16,724 nt of DNA from JAUIAI01 sp049680625 (GTDB lineage Bacteria; Pseudomonadota; Gammaproteobacteria; Burkholderiales; Burkholderiaceae_E): NCBI GenBank assembly GCA_049680625.1, contig JBAUID010000043.1, forward strand, positions 1 to 16,724, in the 5' to 3' direction. This document shows positions 1-6,790 of the stretch, piece after piece. Each line of letters opens with the position of its first letter. The first letter of the stretch is position 1. A program made the translations under genes and the position numbers. The notes beneath the pieces were generated by a model. That model saw only the letters and a program-made list of their open reading frames with translations, did not search any database and was not told the DNA's origin.

Positions 1-571
1 ACTGACCATAGTAGTCAGCTGCAGTGACTGAGTTTGGCTTGGCCAGTGCTTTTTGTATTGTGTCGAAGAAGGTTCGGAACCAGGCGTTGATTTCGACGTC
101 AATCTGCACCAAAAACCAGGTGACAAAGATGATCAGGGCTGATCCAAGCACTGACCATCGGCTCCACTTGTGGGGCGAAAACCAAAGCCAGAAAAGTACA
201 AAAACTATGTAAGCGATTATCTGGAACTGATAGAGCCAAAATTTCTGTGCTTTATCTGTTTGTGCCAGATGTGCGATTTGCTCGGCAGAAGGGGGTGCCG
301 GCGCGCCGGCGTCCGGCGCAGCTTCGGTGGCGTCGGCGTTTGATTCGCTGGCCGGGTTTGCAGAAGAGGCTGCAGGGGTGTCAGCACCGGCATCATCAGT
401 GGCGGCATCAATTACAAGTGGGGCCGGATAGTCGTAGCCCACTGCCCCCCCAATGCTGAACTTCTGTCCGCTGTCAGCGGCTGCCGTAAACCAGAGGATG
501 ACGCAAAGCAGCGCCCAACCGGCAAACGACAGGAAGAACAGTCGTGGCCTTGGAAAAAATGAATGAAACAC
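1..571 (-). CDS. sbmA: SbmA/BacA-family peptide antibiotic transporter, N-terminal part (runs off the left edge)
   Basis: The family consists of inner-membrane, proton-driven importers of antimicrobial peptides (microcins, bleomycin, Pro-rich peptides). The 190 visible codons begin MFHSFFPRPRLFFLSF, close to the start of E. coli SbmA as I remember it. A first membrane segment lies at about residues 11-31, a second at about 111-131, and a third at about 141-158. The family-typical stretches SPHKW (132-136) and ALIIFVTWFLV (145-155) are present. Between the first two segments lies an unusually long Ala/Pro/Asp-rich loop (about residues 54-98) that E. coli SbmA lacks. The start is GTG at 571-569. 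An in-frame TAA six codons upstream (589-587) rules out a longer N-terminus, and a GGGGG stretch at 584-580 can serve as ribosome binding site. The gene lies downstream of lldD on the same strand with a 210-bp gap. The C-terminal half is outside the window, so intactness cannot be judged. Confidence 0.88.
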   Translation of the reverse strand, partial: MFHSFFPRPRLFFLSFAGWALLCVILWFTAAADSGQKFSIGGAVGYDYPAPLVIDAATDDAGADTPAASSANPASESNADATEAAPDAGAPAPPSAEQIAHLAQTDKAQKFWLYQFQIIAYIVFVLFWLWFSPHKWSRWSVLGSALIIFVTWFLVQIDVEINAWFRTFFDTIQKALAKPNSVTAADYYGQ

Positions 572-574
572 AGT

Positions 575-596
575 AAAAACCCCCGCTTAGGGCGGG
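575..596 (-). terminator. Terminator- or attenuator-like hairpin at the sbmA start
   Basis: On the minus strand, CCCGC (596-592) and GCGGG (586-582) form a 5-bp GC stem with a 5-base loop. It is followed by GG and five T (579-575), the form of a short intrinsic terminator. It lies between lldD and sbmA, so it could end lldD transcripts. The T-run finishes only three bases before the sbmA GTG, and the G-run that would be the sbmA ribosome binding site is part of the stem. It could therefore also act as an attenuator or mask translation initiation. The stem is short, so terminator strength is uncertain. Confidence 0.45.
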
Positions 597-648
597 CCAA
601 TGCAACGCGGCTTGGCCCAGATGGATACGCTGGTAGTGAGCCTAATGG

Positions 649-665
649 GCGCCGCGCATCGGCGC
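649..665. repeat. GC-rich inverted repeat in the lldD-sbmA gap
   Basis: GCGCCG (649-654) and CGGCGC (660-665) form a perfect 6-bp stem with a 5-base loop in the 210-bp gap between lldD and sbmA. There is no T-run on either side, so it is not a classical terminator. It could stabilise the lldD transcript 3' end. I see no convincing gene in this gap. Confidence 0.35.
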
Positions 666-781
666 AATGGTGCGGGTGATCAGACGTTGGGTCAAAGTTG
701 AAGTGAAGCGGGGTGTCGTTAGCCGCGCTGTGGAGCGCCAGCTGGTGAAGTTTCGTTCGTCTCCCCGGGTACGAATAGACC

Positions 782-1972
782 TCAGGCAGCGCTGCGATTC
801 GCGCTGGCCAGAGTTAGCGACGGTGTTGTATTGCCTTTCCAGAATATATTCTGGTCAACATTGGCGATATCGGTGATGCCGCAAAAGCCCATGGATAAAT
901 CCAGCTCGCGGTGAATGATTTCCAGGCACCGCTGGACCCCGGTTTCACCCATGGCACCAAGACCATATAAAAACGGTCGGCCAATATAAGTACCCTTGGC
1001 GCCGAGTGCGACAGCGCGTAAGACATCCTGGCCGCTACGAATGCCGCCATCAACGTGCACTTCAATCTGATCGCCAACCGCACTGACGATATGCGGTAAT
1101 GCTTCTATAGACGATGGCGCGCCGTCCAGTTGCCGGCCACCATGATTCGACACGATTAACGCGTCAGCTCCTAACTCAACGCAGCGCCGCGCATCGTCTT
1201 CATCGAGGATGCCCTTGATGATAATTTTGCCGTCCCACAGATCTCTGATCCATTCGATATCTTTCCAGTTCAATGTCGGGTCGAATTGTTGTGAGGTCCA
1301 GGCAGATAGTGAACCCATGTCGCTAATGCCTTTGACATGGCCGACGATATTGCCAAACTGACGGTGTTTGGTTTGCAGCATGTTCAGCGCCCAGCGCGGT
1401 TTGGTCGCAATATTTAACAGATTCGGTATGGTCAGTTTTGGTGGTGCTGATAAACCGTTGTACAAATCTTTATGGCGTTGGCCCATGATTTGAAGGTCGG
1501 CTGTAATCACCAAAGCAGAACAACCCGCCTTTTTTGCGCGCTCGATAAGCCCGGCAATAAACTCACGATCACGCATCACGTACAGCTGAAACCAGAAAGG
1601 ACGGGTGGTGGCGGCAGCGACGTCTTCAATTGAGCAAATGCTCATGGTCGACAAGGTAAACGGGACGCCGAATTTTTCGGCGGCGCGTGCAGCTAGGATT
1701 TCGCCATCAGCGTGCTGCATGCCGGTCAACCCGGTTGGCGCAATTGCCACCGGCATCGACACGGACTCCCCGATCATGGTCGATTCGACGCTGCGTTTGT
1801 CGATGTTGACGGCAACCCGTTGCCGAAACTTATAAGCGGCAAAGTCGCTTTCGTTGGCACGGTAAGTACTTTCAGTCCACGAGCCCGAATCGGCATAATC
1901 GTAAAACATGCGCGGTACCCGCCGTTTGGCCAGGGTTCTCAAGTCTTCAATGCAGGCGATGGGTTTTGCCAC
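782..1972 (-). CDS. lldD: FMN-dependent L-lactate / alpha-hydroxy-acid dehydrogenase
   Basis: The family oxidises L-lactate or another 2-hydroxy acid to the 2-keto acid with FMN, and the bacterial LldD type passes electrons to the respiratory chain at the inner membrane. The 396-residue product covers the whole TIM-barrel family. Expected active-site positions, by alignment with glycolate oxidase and flavocytochrome b2, are Tyr26 (in FYDY), Tyr131 (QLYV), Asp159, Lys253 (KGIL), and His277 and Arg280 in SNHGGRQLD. The FMN-phosphate motif DGGIRSG is at 308-314. The frame stays open to 2137, but the extra 55 residues are Cys/Arg-rich and unlike the family. The GTG at 1972 has GGAG at 1984-1981 eight bases upstream and begins MAKPIACIEDLR, a good family N-terminus. 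The gene is divergent from the dCache-GGDEF gene. Lactate versus another 2-hydroxy acid cannot be decided from sequence alone. Confidence 0.93.
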   Translation of the reverse strand: MAKPIACIEDLRTLAKRRVPRMFYDYADSGSWTESTYRANESDFAAYKFRQRVAVNIDKRSVESTMIGESVSMPVAIAPTGLTGMQHADGEILAARAAEKFGVPFTLSTMSICSIEDVAAATTRPFWFQLYVMRDREFIAGLIERAKKAGCSALVITADLQIMGQRHKDLYNGLSAPPKLTIPNLLNIATKPRWALNMLQTKHRQFGNIVGHVKGISDMGSLSAWTSQQFDPTLNWKDIEWIRDLWDGKIIIKGILDEDDARRCVELGADALIVSNHGGRQLDGAPSSIEALPHIVSAVGDQIEVHVDGGIRSGQDVLRAVALGAKGTYIGRPFLYGLGAMGETGVQRCLEIIHRELDLSMGFCGITDIANVDQNIFWKGNTTPSLTLASANRSAA

Positions 1973-2211
1973 GGTTGAATCTCCAGTCAGCGGGACTGTA
2001 TTTTGCCTACAGATCAAAGACACACCTGAAAAAAATCTCCGCAATTTGGGCAATCCATTGTCGAGGTCACAGGATTTGTGTTGCCGCTGACAACGGCATC
2101 CAGCGTAGAAATGGAATTTGATTTGTCGAAAAGGCAACGTATTCAGATGTTTAGGATAGCTTCTTAAACGTATTTGTAGATATTGACGGCGGATCGGTTC
2201 ACAATATCGGT
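1973..2211. promoter_or_regulatory. Divergent intergenic region between lldD and the dCache-GGDEF gene
   Basis: These 239 bases must carry the promoters of both divergent genes. The lldD ribosome binding site GGAG is at 1984-1981 (minus). I see no strong sigma-70 pair. A direct repeat AACGTATT occurs at 2136-2143 and 2167-2174, 31 bp apart (about three helical turns), which could be a tandem operator but may be chance. The dCache-GGDEF ATG at 2212 has no clear Shine-Dalgarno sequence. Confidence 0.4.
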
Positions 2212-3933
2212 ATGAAGCCCTCCTTCGTTCGCGTCCTTCTGGTCTCGCTATTGCTGGCCGTGCAACTGGCGACAGTTGCCCTGGTTGTGATGGGCATGCA
2301 AAACCAGACCGCAGACCATGTGGCTGACGTTGCCCGTCAGGGGCTTGAGCAATTCGGCAAAAGGGTCAGCCGCCGGGCAAATCAACTCACTACGGATGCC
2401 GGCCAGGCGGTTGCCAGCGGCCAGCAATTGATCGCCAGTGGCGTTCTTGACGCCGGGTCAGACAAAGCTGTTGAAAGCTTCCTGCTTGCCCAGTTGCGAG
2501 CCTTTCCTCAGCTGGCGCGCATGCAGTTGGCACGCAGCGATGGGTCCTTGATTGACGTTGCCCGCGAGTCGGAAGGTTTTCGCAGCCGCCTGGGCTCGCA
2601 ACAAGGCGGCTCTTCCCGTTTCGTTCAGACCGAATACAGCACAGCCCAGGAAGCTGTCCGTATCTGGGTGGACCCGTCAGACCAGCAAGATCCGAGACTG
2701 GCGCCGTGGTATGCAGCGGCACGTCAGGGCAGTCGGCCTGTCTGGACCGGACTCGTAGCCACCGATCAACAGGGGCCGCAGGTGATAACCGTGGCCACCA
2801 TAACCAGCTTCCCAAATACTACTGACGCCGGCGTGCTCAGCGCCTCAGTGACGGTTCGGGCAATTGCCGCTCAGCTGAGCGGGCTGGAGCTGCCAGGTGG
2901 TGGCTCCGTAGCCCTGACCGATACACGCGGCAACGCGCTGGCTTATTTGTCGGGGACGGCACTGAAAACAGCGTTCGATCCGGGACGGGTATTATCAATT
3001 GAGCAAACCGTCCAGTCACCCATTCGTGACTTGTTCGCCCAGCTTGGAATTGACCTGGTGACCGAAGACTCTCCGTTGCAGCAGTGGCGGCAGAAAAGTG
3101 GTTTTGCCTCTTACCTGGCGGATGGTAAAGAATTCTTTGGCCTGGCCAGTCCGGTCGAAATTGCCAACGGTCAAATGACCTGGCTGCTGACTACAGCGAT
3201 TCCGTCGGCAAGCTACATGGGTGGGCTCGGCGAGTTATTTAAGCGCAAAATGCACACCTTGCTGGCGGTCATTCTGATCCCCGCGCTGATTGCTGTTCTG
3301 GCTTTGTTTGGCCTGAATGAACCGGCTACTGAAACGAAAGAAGAAGACACCGGTACGGACGAGGTCACGGGGTTCTTAACGCGGGCTGAATTTCGCCGTC
3401 GCCTTGAAGGTATGTTGCGTAACCGGCGGGAGCTCGAATACGGGGGCCGGATTGTGGTTGTCGCCATGGACATGGACGGTTTTCAAAAACTGGTTTCTCG
3501 ATACGGCGCGGGTACCGGGGATGCAACTGTGCGCCAGTTCTCGCGCCGCTTGCGCAATCGGGTTCGCCAACACGATCTATTGGGTCGCAGCGGGGCGGAT
3601 AAGTTTCTGGTCGCATTACGCGTTGACCGGGGTGCGGATGTGCTGACCACGGTGAACCGAATTCGTCGCGCAACTGTTGTCAAACCATTTGTGACAGCCG
3701 CGGGGCGTCATATTCTGGGTGTTACCGCTGGTATTGCCACGGTTGATCCGAATGAGAGCGTCGACGACTTGTTGGCGCGCGCCGAGCAGGCACTGGTTAC
3801 GGGCAAGGTACGACAGCGCGACCGCAGCTACCTGGCTGCGGCGCCAGATACCACCTGGCCACAAACCGGGGTTGCCTTGCCCGACGACACAGCGTTGCCA
3901 CGCGATCAGCGCTCGCCAACACTCGAAATCTAA
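2212..3933 (+). CDS. Membrane-bound dCache sensor with degenerate GGDEF domain
   Basis: The 573-residue product has a membrane segment at about 7-29, then a periplasmic region of about 315 residues, a second membrane segment at about 349-368, and a cytoplasmic GGDEF-type domain starting at about 383 (D-x-x-TGFLTR). The periplasmic part carries DPRLAPWY at 160-167, a pattern common in double-Cache ligand sensors. The signature GGDEF is replaced by GADKF (461-465), with SG before it instead of YG, so the metal- and GTP-handling residues are altered and diguanylate cyclase activity is doubtful. The inhibitory-site motif RxxD is kept as RQHD (452-455) at the normal five-residue distance. The protein may therefore bind c-di-GMP rather than make it. 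The ATG start precedes the first membrane segment, and later Met codons would delete it. The last 45 or so residues are polar and probably disordered. The gene is convergent with the CDGSH gene, 18 bp away. Confidence 0.88.
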   Translation: MKPSFVRVLLVSLLLAVQLATVALVVMGMQNQTADHVADVARQGLEQFGKRVSRRANQLTTDAGQAVASGQQLIASGVLDAGSDKAVESFLLAQLRAFPQLARMQLARSDGSLIDVARESEGFRSRLGSQQGGSSRFVQTEYSTAQEAVRIWVDPSDQQDPRLAPWYAAARQGSRPVWTGLVATDQQGPQVITVATITSFPNTTDAGVLSASVTVRAIAAQLSGLELPGGGSVALTDTRGNALAYLSGTALKTAFDPGRVLSIEQTVQSPIRDLFAQLGIDLVTEDSPLQQWRQKSGFASYLADGKEFFGLASPVEIANGQMTWLLTTAIPSASYMGGLGELFKRKMHTLLAVILIPALIAVLALFGLNEPATETKEEDTGTDEVTGFLTRAEFRRRLEGMLRNRRELEYGGRIVVVAMDMDGFQKLVSRYGAGTGDATVRQFSRRLRNRVRQHDLLGRSGADKFLVALRVDRGADVLTTVNRIRRATVVKPFVTAAGRHILGVTAGIATVDPNESVDDLLARAEQALVTGKVRQRDRSYLAAAPDTTWPQTGVALPDDTALPRDQRSPTLEI

Positions 3934-3951
3934 AGAATCCGTCTGGCTTGA

Positions 3952-4188
3952 TCAGGCTTTGTGGCTACCGTCACATAGCGGTTGATTGGCCGTGGCTTTA
4001 CAGCCGCAGAAAAAGGCTTTGCTGTCTTTGTCCGGCGTGTACTTAACCGGGGCAAATTCACTGCCTTTGTGGGTGCCGTCACAAAACGGTTGTTTGGCGC
4101 TTTTGCCGCAAGAGCACCAAAAATAAGTTTTGCCGGCTTCAACGTCGACGGCAAATGGTGAATCAGCTGCGCGGGTTGCTTCGCTCAT
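3952..4188 (-). CDS. Small dual CDGSH-type iron-sulfur protein
   Basis: This 78-residue protein carries two CDGSH [2Fe-2S] motifs. The first, CSCGKSAKQPFCDGTH, is at 25-40 with ligands Cys25, Cys27, Cys36 and His40. The second, CGCKATANQPLCDGSH, is at 61-76 with Cys61, Cys63, Cys72 and His76. All 3Cys-1His ligands are present in both, as in bacterial tandem CDGSH proteins related to mitoNEET/Miner2. Redox or cluster-transfer roles are proposed for the family, but the partner is unknown here. No membrane anchor or signal peptide is visible, so it is probably cytosolic. The ATG at 4188 is preceded by GAGG with an 8-base spacer. A small Cys-containing hypothetical gene lies 73 bp upstream on the same strand and may share its transcript. 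Confidence 0.93.
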   Translation of the reverse strand: MSEATRAADSPFAVDVEAGKTYFWCSCGKSAKQPFCDGTHKGSEFAPVKYTPDKDSKAFFCGCKATANQPLCDGSHKA

Positions 4189-4261
4189 AGGGGTTGCCTC
4201 TGTGGTAAAACCCCATTATTGCCTGATTGTTGCCCAAGGGACAGCAGAGTGATCTGGATTA

Positions 4262-4588
4262 TCAGACCGTTTCGCTGATCGATGAAATAATGTCCAGAAC
4301 GCGGTGTATCAGTGCATGGGCTTCGGCGACACTGCAGACTTCGTTGGTCGCCCAGTCCAGGCAGTTGCGCACGGCGTCCAGGCAGATCCGGACGTCCCTA
4401 TCGGCCATTTCAAGCGTCGGCCGCAAGATATCGATTTGCTCAACACATTGGGTACAGGCATTGTTGAAAGCATTGAGCCACGCAGTGTCATGCTGCGAGT
4501 CAAGATCAAGGACGGCGATGAGGGGGGCGGAGAGATTGCTTGGCATAGGTGGGTACAGTATTCGATCCACCAGCCAAAACAAGCGCAT
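4262..4588 (-). CDS. Hypothetical small helical protein with five cysteines
   Basis: I do not recognise this 108-residue product. The codons are strongly biased to G or C in the third position, unlike the overlapping frames, which supports real coding. The sequence from about residue 34 looks like amphipathic helices and has Cys at 45, 48 (a CxxC pair), 69, 76 and 85, plus His33, His91 and His95. A metal-binding helical bundle is conceivable but not shown. No signal peptide or membrane segment stands out. The start is uncertain: TTG at 4597, ATG at 4588 and ATG at 4546 are all in frame and none has a good ribosome binding site. I chose the ATG at 4588, and starting at 4546 would give 94 residues. 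The gene precedes the dual CDGSH gene on the same strand and is divergent from the M20 hydrolase. Confidence 0.6.
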   Translation of the reverse strand: MRLFWLVDRILYPPMPSNLSAPLIAVLDLDSQHDTAWLNAFNNACTQCVEQIDILRPTLEMADRDVRICLDAVRNCLDWATNEVCSVAEAHALIHRVLDIISSISETV

Positions 4589-4627
4589 TTTTACCAATTT
4601 TCAAGATCAGCAGGTTGGTGTACAAAT

Positions 4628-4649
4628 CAACGTGACTTAGGTCACAATT
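4628..4649. promoter_or_regulatory. CRP/Vfr-like palindromic operator
   Basis: CGTGA-CTTAGG-TCACA (4631-4646) matches nine of the ten core positions of the CRP consensus TGTGA-N6-TCACA, and the flanks are A/T-rich as expected. It lies in the divergent region between the small hypothetical gene and the M20 hydrolase. A -10-like TATACT follows at 4653-4658. If that is the real -10 element, the palindrome sits between the -35 and -10 elements, which fits repression better than class I or II activation. Other family members (FNR-type) prefer different half-sites. Confidence 0.45.
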
Positions 4650-4679
4650 TTTTATACTAAATAGTAATGCGTCGGACTC

Positions 4680-4699
4680 TTATGCAGCATTTTATGCAG
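4680..4699. repeat. TTATGCAG direct repeat in the M20 leader
   Basis: TTATGCAG occurs at 4680-4687 and again at 4692-4699, a 12-bp period, about 45-60 bases upstream of the M20 start codon. It could be a tandem regulator half-site or chance. Confidence 0.3.
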
Positions 4700-4743
4700 G
4701 GCGTCGCTGCACAGATAAACCAGAATTAACCGGGAGTAAAACA

Positions 4744-5919
4744 ATGAGTGTTGTGACATCAATCGCTGATGCCCATGAGGAAATGACCGCCTGGCGGCAT
4801 GATATCCATGCCCATCCGGAGCTTGGCTTTAATGAAAACCGGACTGCTGACTTAGTAGCGTCGCGGCTGGAGTCGTTTGGTATTGAAGTGCATCGGGGCG
4901 TTGGCAAAACCGGCGTGGTCGGGGTTCTTAAGAATGGCTCATCCAATCGCACCATCGGGTTACGTGCTGACATGGATGCGCTGCCAATTCACGAGACGAA
5001 CGAGTTTGATCATCGATCGACCAACCCGGGTGTTATGCACGCCTGTGGCCACGACGGTCACACCACGATGTTGCTGGGGGCGGCCAAATACCTCGCATCC
5101 ACCCGCCGGTTTGATGGCACTGTGCATTTCATTTTTCAGCCGGCAGAAGAAGGCCTGGGTGGTGCCCGTGCCATGATCGAAGACGACTTGTTTCAGCGCT
5201 TTCCTTGTGAAACTATTTTCGGCATGCATAATCGACCAAAGTTAGGGGTTGGCAAGTTTGCGGTCCGCAGTGGCCCGGCGATGGCTGCCGGTGCATTTTT
5301 TGATATCCAGGTAGAAGGTGTTGGCGCCCACGGTGCGCGCCCCGAATCCGGTGTTGATCCGCTGATCGCGGCGGCCCACATCGCTATGGCATTGCAGACT
5401 ATTGTTTCGCGCAACATCTCACCGCTGGACAACGCGGTTGTCTCGGTTACCCAGTTTCATTCTGGCGACGCATATAACGTTATTCCGCAAATGGCTACCC
5501 TGGCGGGTACGGTGCGCGCGTTTACCGACGAGGCGCTGGAGATCATCGAACAGAAAATCCGCCTGATTGCCCAGAACACGGCAAGCGCTCTTGGCGCAAT
5601 AGCAAGCGTACAGTTCAAAGTCACTTTTGCGCCGACGATCAACGATGCCGACCAGGCGGCATTTGCCGCAACAATCTGCGACGAGCTGGTTGGCCCCGAG
5701 AATGTGAATCGAGAACCTGATCTGATAGTTGCATCAGAAGATTTTTCGTTTATGTTGCGTGAAGTACCGGGCTGCTACTTGTTTATCGGTAACGGAGACG
5801 CTCCGGGCGGATGTGAGGTTCACAACCCGGGTTATGACTTCAACGACAAGGCCCTGCCCCTGGGCGCCAGCTTCTTTGCCCGGGCGGTTGAGAAAAAACT
5901 GGCGCTAAGCACTGGATAA
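4744..5919 (+). CDS. M20-family metallo-amidohydrolase (N-acyl amino acid / hippurate hydrolase type)
   Basis: The family uses a two-metal centre to hydrolyse N-acyl or aryl amides of amino acids (hippurate, N-acetyl amino acids and related compounds). The 391-residue protein shows the full set of expected residues: RHDIHAHPELG near the N-terminus (18-28), Cys101 and His103 in HACGHDGH, the general base Glu135 and metal ligand Glu136 in QPAEEG, His162 (GMHN), His196 in the lid/dimerisation domain (GAHGARP), and His360 (VHNPGYDF). No signal peptide is visible, so it is probably cytoplasmic. The ATG has GGGAG with a 7-base spacer. The gene appears monocistronic: a 187-bp gap with a strong inverted repeat follows. 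The upstream region carries a CRP-like palindrome. The family is close to hippurate hydrolase and IAA-amino acid hydrolase, and the substrate cannot be chosen from sequence. Confidence 0.93.
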   Translation: MSVVTSIADAHEEMTAWRHDIHAHPELGFNENRTADLVASRLESFGIEVHRGVGKTGVVGVLKNGSSNRTIGLRADMDALPIHETNEFDHRSTNPGVMHACGHDGHTTMLLGAAKYLASTRRFDGTVHFIFQPAEEGLGGARAMIEDDLFQRFPCETIFGMHNRPKLGVGKFAVRSGPAMAAGAFFDIQVEGVGAHGARPESGVDPLIAAAHIAMALQTIVSRNISPLDNAVVSVTQFHSGDAYNVIPQMATLAGTVRAFTDEALEIIEQKIRLIAQNTASALGAIASVQFKVTFAPTINDADQAAFAATICDELVGPENVNREPDLIVASEDFSFMLREVPGCYLFIGNGDAPGGCEVHNPGYDFNDKALPLGASFFARAVEKKLALSTG

Positions 5920-6007
5920 CGGCTGACGGAAAACAAGTTACGAGTGACGAATAACGAACCGGGCTCTCGACTCGCAGCGAAAATAGTGCAAGGGTCGGAT
6001 AATTTAT

Positions 6008-6038
6008 CGATATCAGCCGAATCTTCCGGCTGATATCG
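6008..6038. terminator. 12-bp perfect inverted repeat between the M20 gene and response regulator 1
   Basis: CGATATCAGCCG (6008-6019) and CGGCTGATATCG (6027-6038) form a perfect 12-bp stem with a 7-base loop, 89 bases after the M20 stop and 69 bases before the response-regulator ATG. The tail after it is only GTTT, so as a rho-independent terminator it would be weak, although the stem is strong. It could instead be an operator for the downstream regulator. The rest of the 187-bp gap shows nothing else convincing. Confidence 0.5.
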
Positions 6039-6106
6039 GTTTCGGATATGTTGATGCGCTATATTTAGACCAAATATCACCTATTCAAAGCAGGGGAGTC
6101 TTCTCT

Positions 6107-6790
6107 ATGCGGATACTTGTGGTCGACGACCATCCGCTAATCCACGAAGCGCTGGGTTTGATCATGTCAACCTATTCAGAAGGGGTTTCCCACGAGTCTG
6201 CTGCCGGATTTGCCGAGGCTTGTAATCGTCTCGCCCGTGACCCGGCCATCGATTTGTTGTTGCTGGATCTTGGCCTGCCAGGTTTTCAAGCCATCGGCGC
6301 TTTGACGGAAATGCGATCGCGCTTTCCAGAGGTGCCGGTTGTTGTTATTTCGGCCCGCGAAGAAGCCGACATCATTCATGCAGCGCTGGATGCGGGTGCC
6401 ATGGGTTTTGTACCCAAGACGTTTAAACCGGATGCGATCAAAATGGCATTGCGTTACGTTGCCGCGGGCGGCGTGTTTGTGCCGCACCAGGTCTTGGGTA
6501 CGGGCGCAACCCGACACGCAGACCTTGTGGATAACGCTAATGCCAGCGACGTCTCGGTTCCGCTAAGTGACGACCGGGTTCGTGATCGTCTGAATCTCAC
6601 CCCGCGTCAGTTCGAAGTGCTCCAGTTGCTTGTCAGCGGGATGACCAACAAGCGAATTGCCCGAAAAATGGGTTTGTCAGATAACACCATCAAGGCCCAT
6701 GTCGGCGCCGTGTTGCGTTCGCTGGACGCTTCCAATCGCACTGAAGCCGTTGTCATGGCCAGCCGGCACGGACTGCGGGTTGTGTCTTAG
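6107..6790 (+). CDS. NarL/FixJ-type response regulator 1 (REC + LuxR HTH)
   Basis: This is a two-component DNA-binding regulator of 227 residues. The receiver domain (1-120) has acidic pocket Asp7/Asp8, phospho-acceptor Asp54 (LLLLDLGLPG), switch residue Ser82 and Lys104 (VPKT). After a variable linker of about 40 residues, the LuxR-type HTH begins at LTPRQFEVLQLL (164-175), with a recognition-helix region NTIKAHV (193-199) and the conserved NRTEAV (210-215). The ATG has GGGGAG with an 8-base spacer. Its stop codon overlaps the stop of the convergent giant enzyme gene by 4 bp. By my count it shares 58 of the first 120 residues, ungapped, with the second regulator at 15396-16025. The two therefore look like a duplicated pair around the hybrid kinase, which is their likely phosphodonor by proximity (inference). 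Confidence 0.93.
   Translation: MRILVVDDHPLIHEALGLIMSTYSEGVSHESAAGFAEACNRLARDPAIDLLLLDLGLPGFQAIGALTEMRSRFPEVPVVVISAREEADIIHAALDAGAMGFVPKTFKPDAIKMALRYVAAGGVFVPHQVLGTGATRHADLVDNANASDVSVPLSDDRVRDRLNLTPRQFEVLQLLVSGMTNKRIARKMGLSDNTIKAHVGAVLRSLDASNRTEAVVMASRHGLRVVS

Noticed and set aside
649..665. GC hairpin as the lldD terminator
   Set aside because: No T-run follows on either strand, so it is listed only as an inverted repeat.
667..876. Plus-strand open frame of 69 codons starting MVRVIRRW
   Set aside because: It runs into the antisense of lldD, has no ribosome binding site and looks like a by-product of GC-rich codons.
1996..2012. CTGTA-N7-TACAG palindrome resembling a LexA (SOS) box
   Set aside because: A LexA box needs CTGT-N8-ACAG. 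Here the spacing is nine and the centre is not the AT-rich pattern expected.
1973..2137. N-terminal extension of LldD by 55 residues (start at 2137)
   Set aside because: The extension is Cys/Arg-rich and unlike the family, and the GTG at 1972 has a good ribosome binding site and gives the family N-terminus.
4227..4660. Two plus-strand open frames over the small hypothetical gene
   Set aside because: Their codons lack the third-position G/C bias that the minus-strand frame shows, and their composition is not protein-like.
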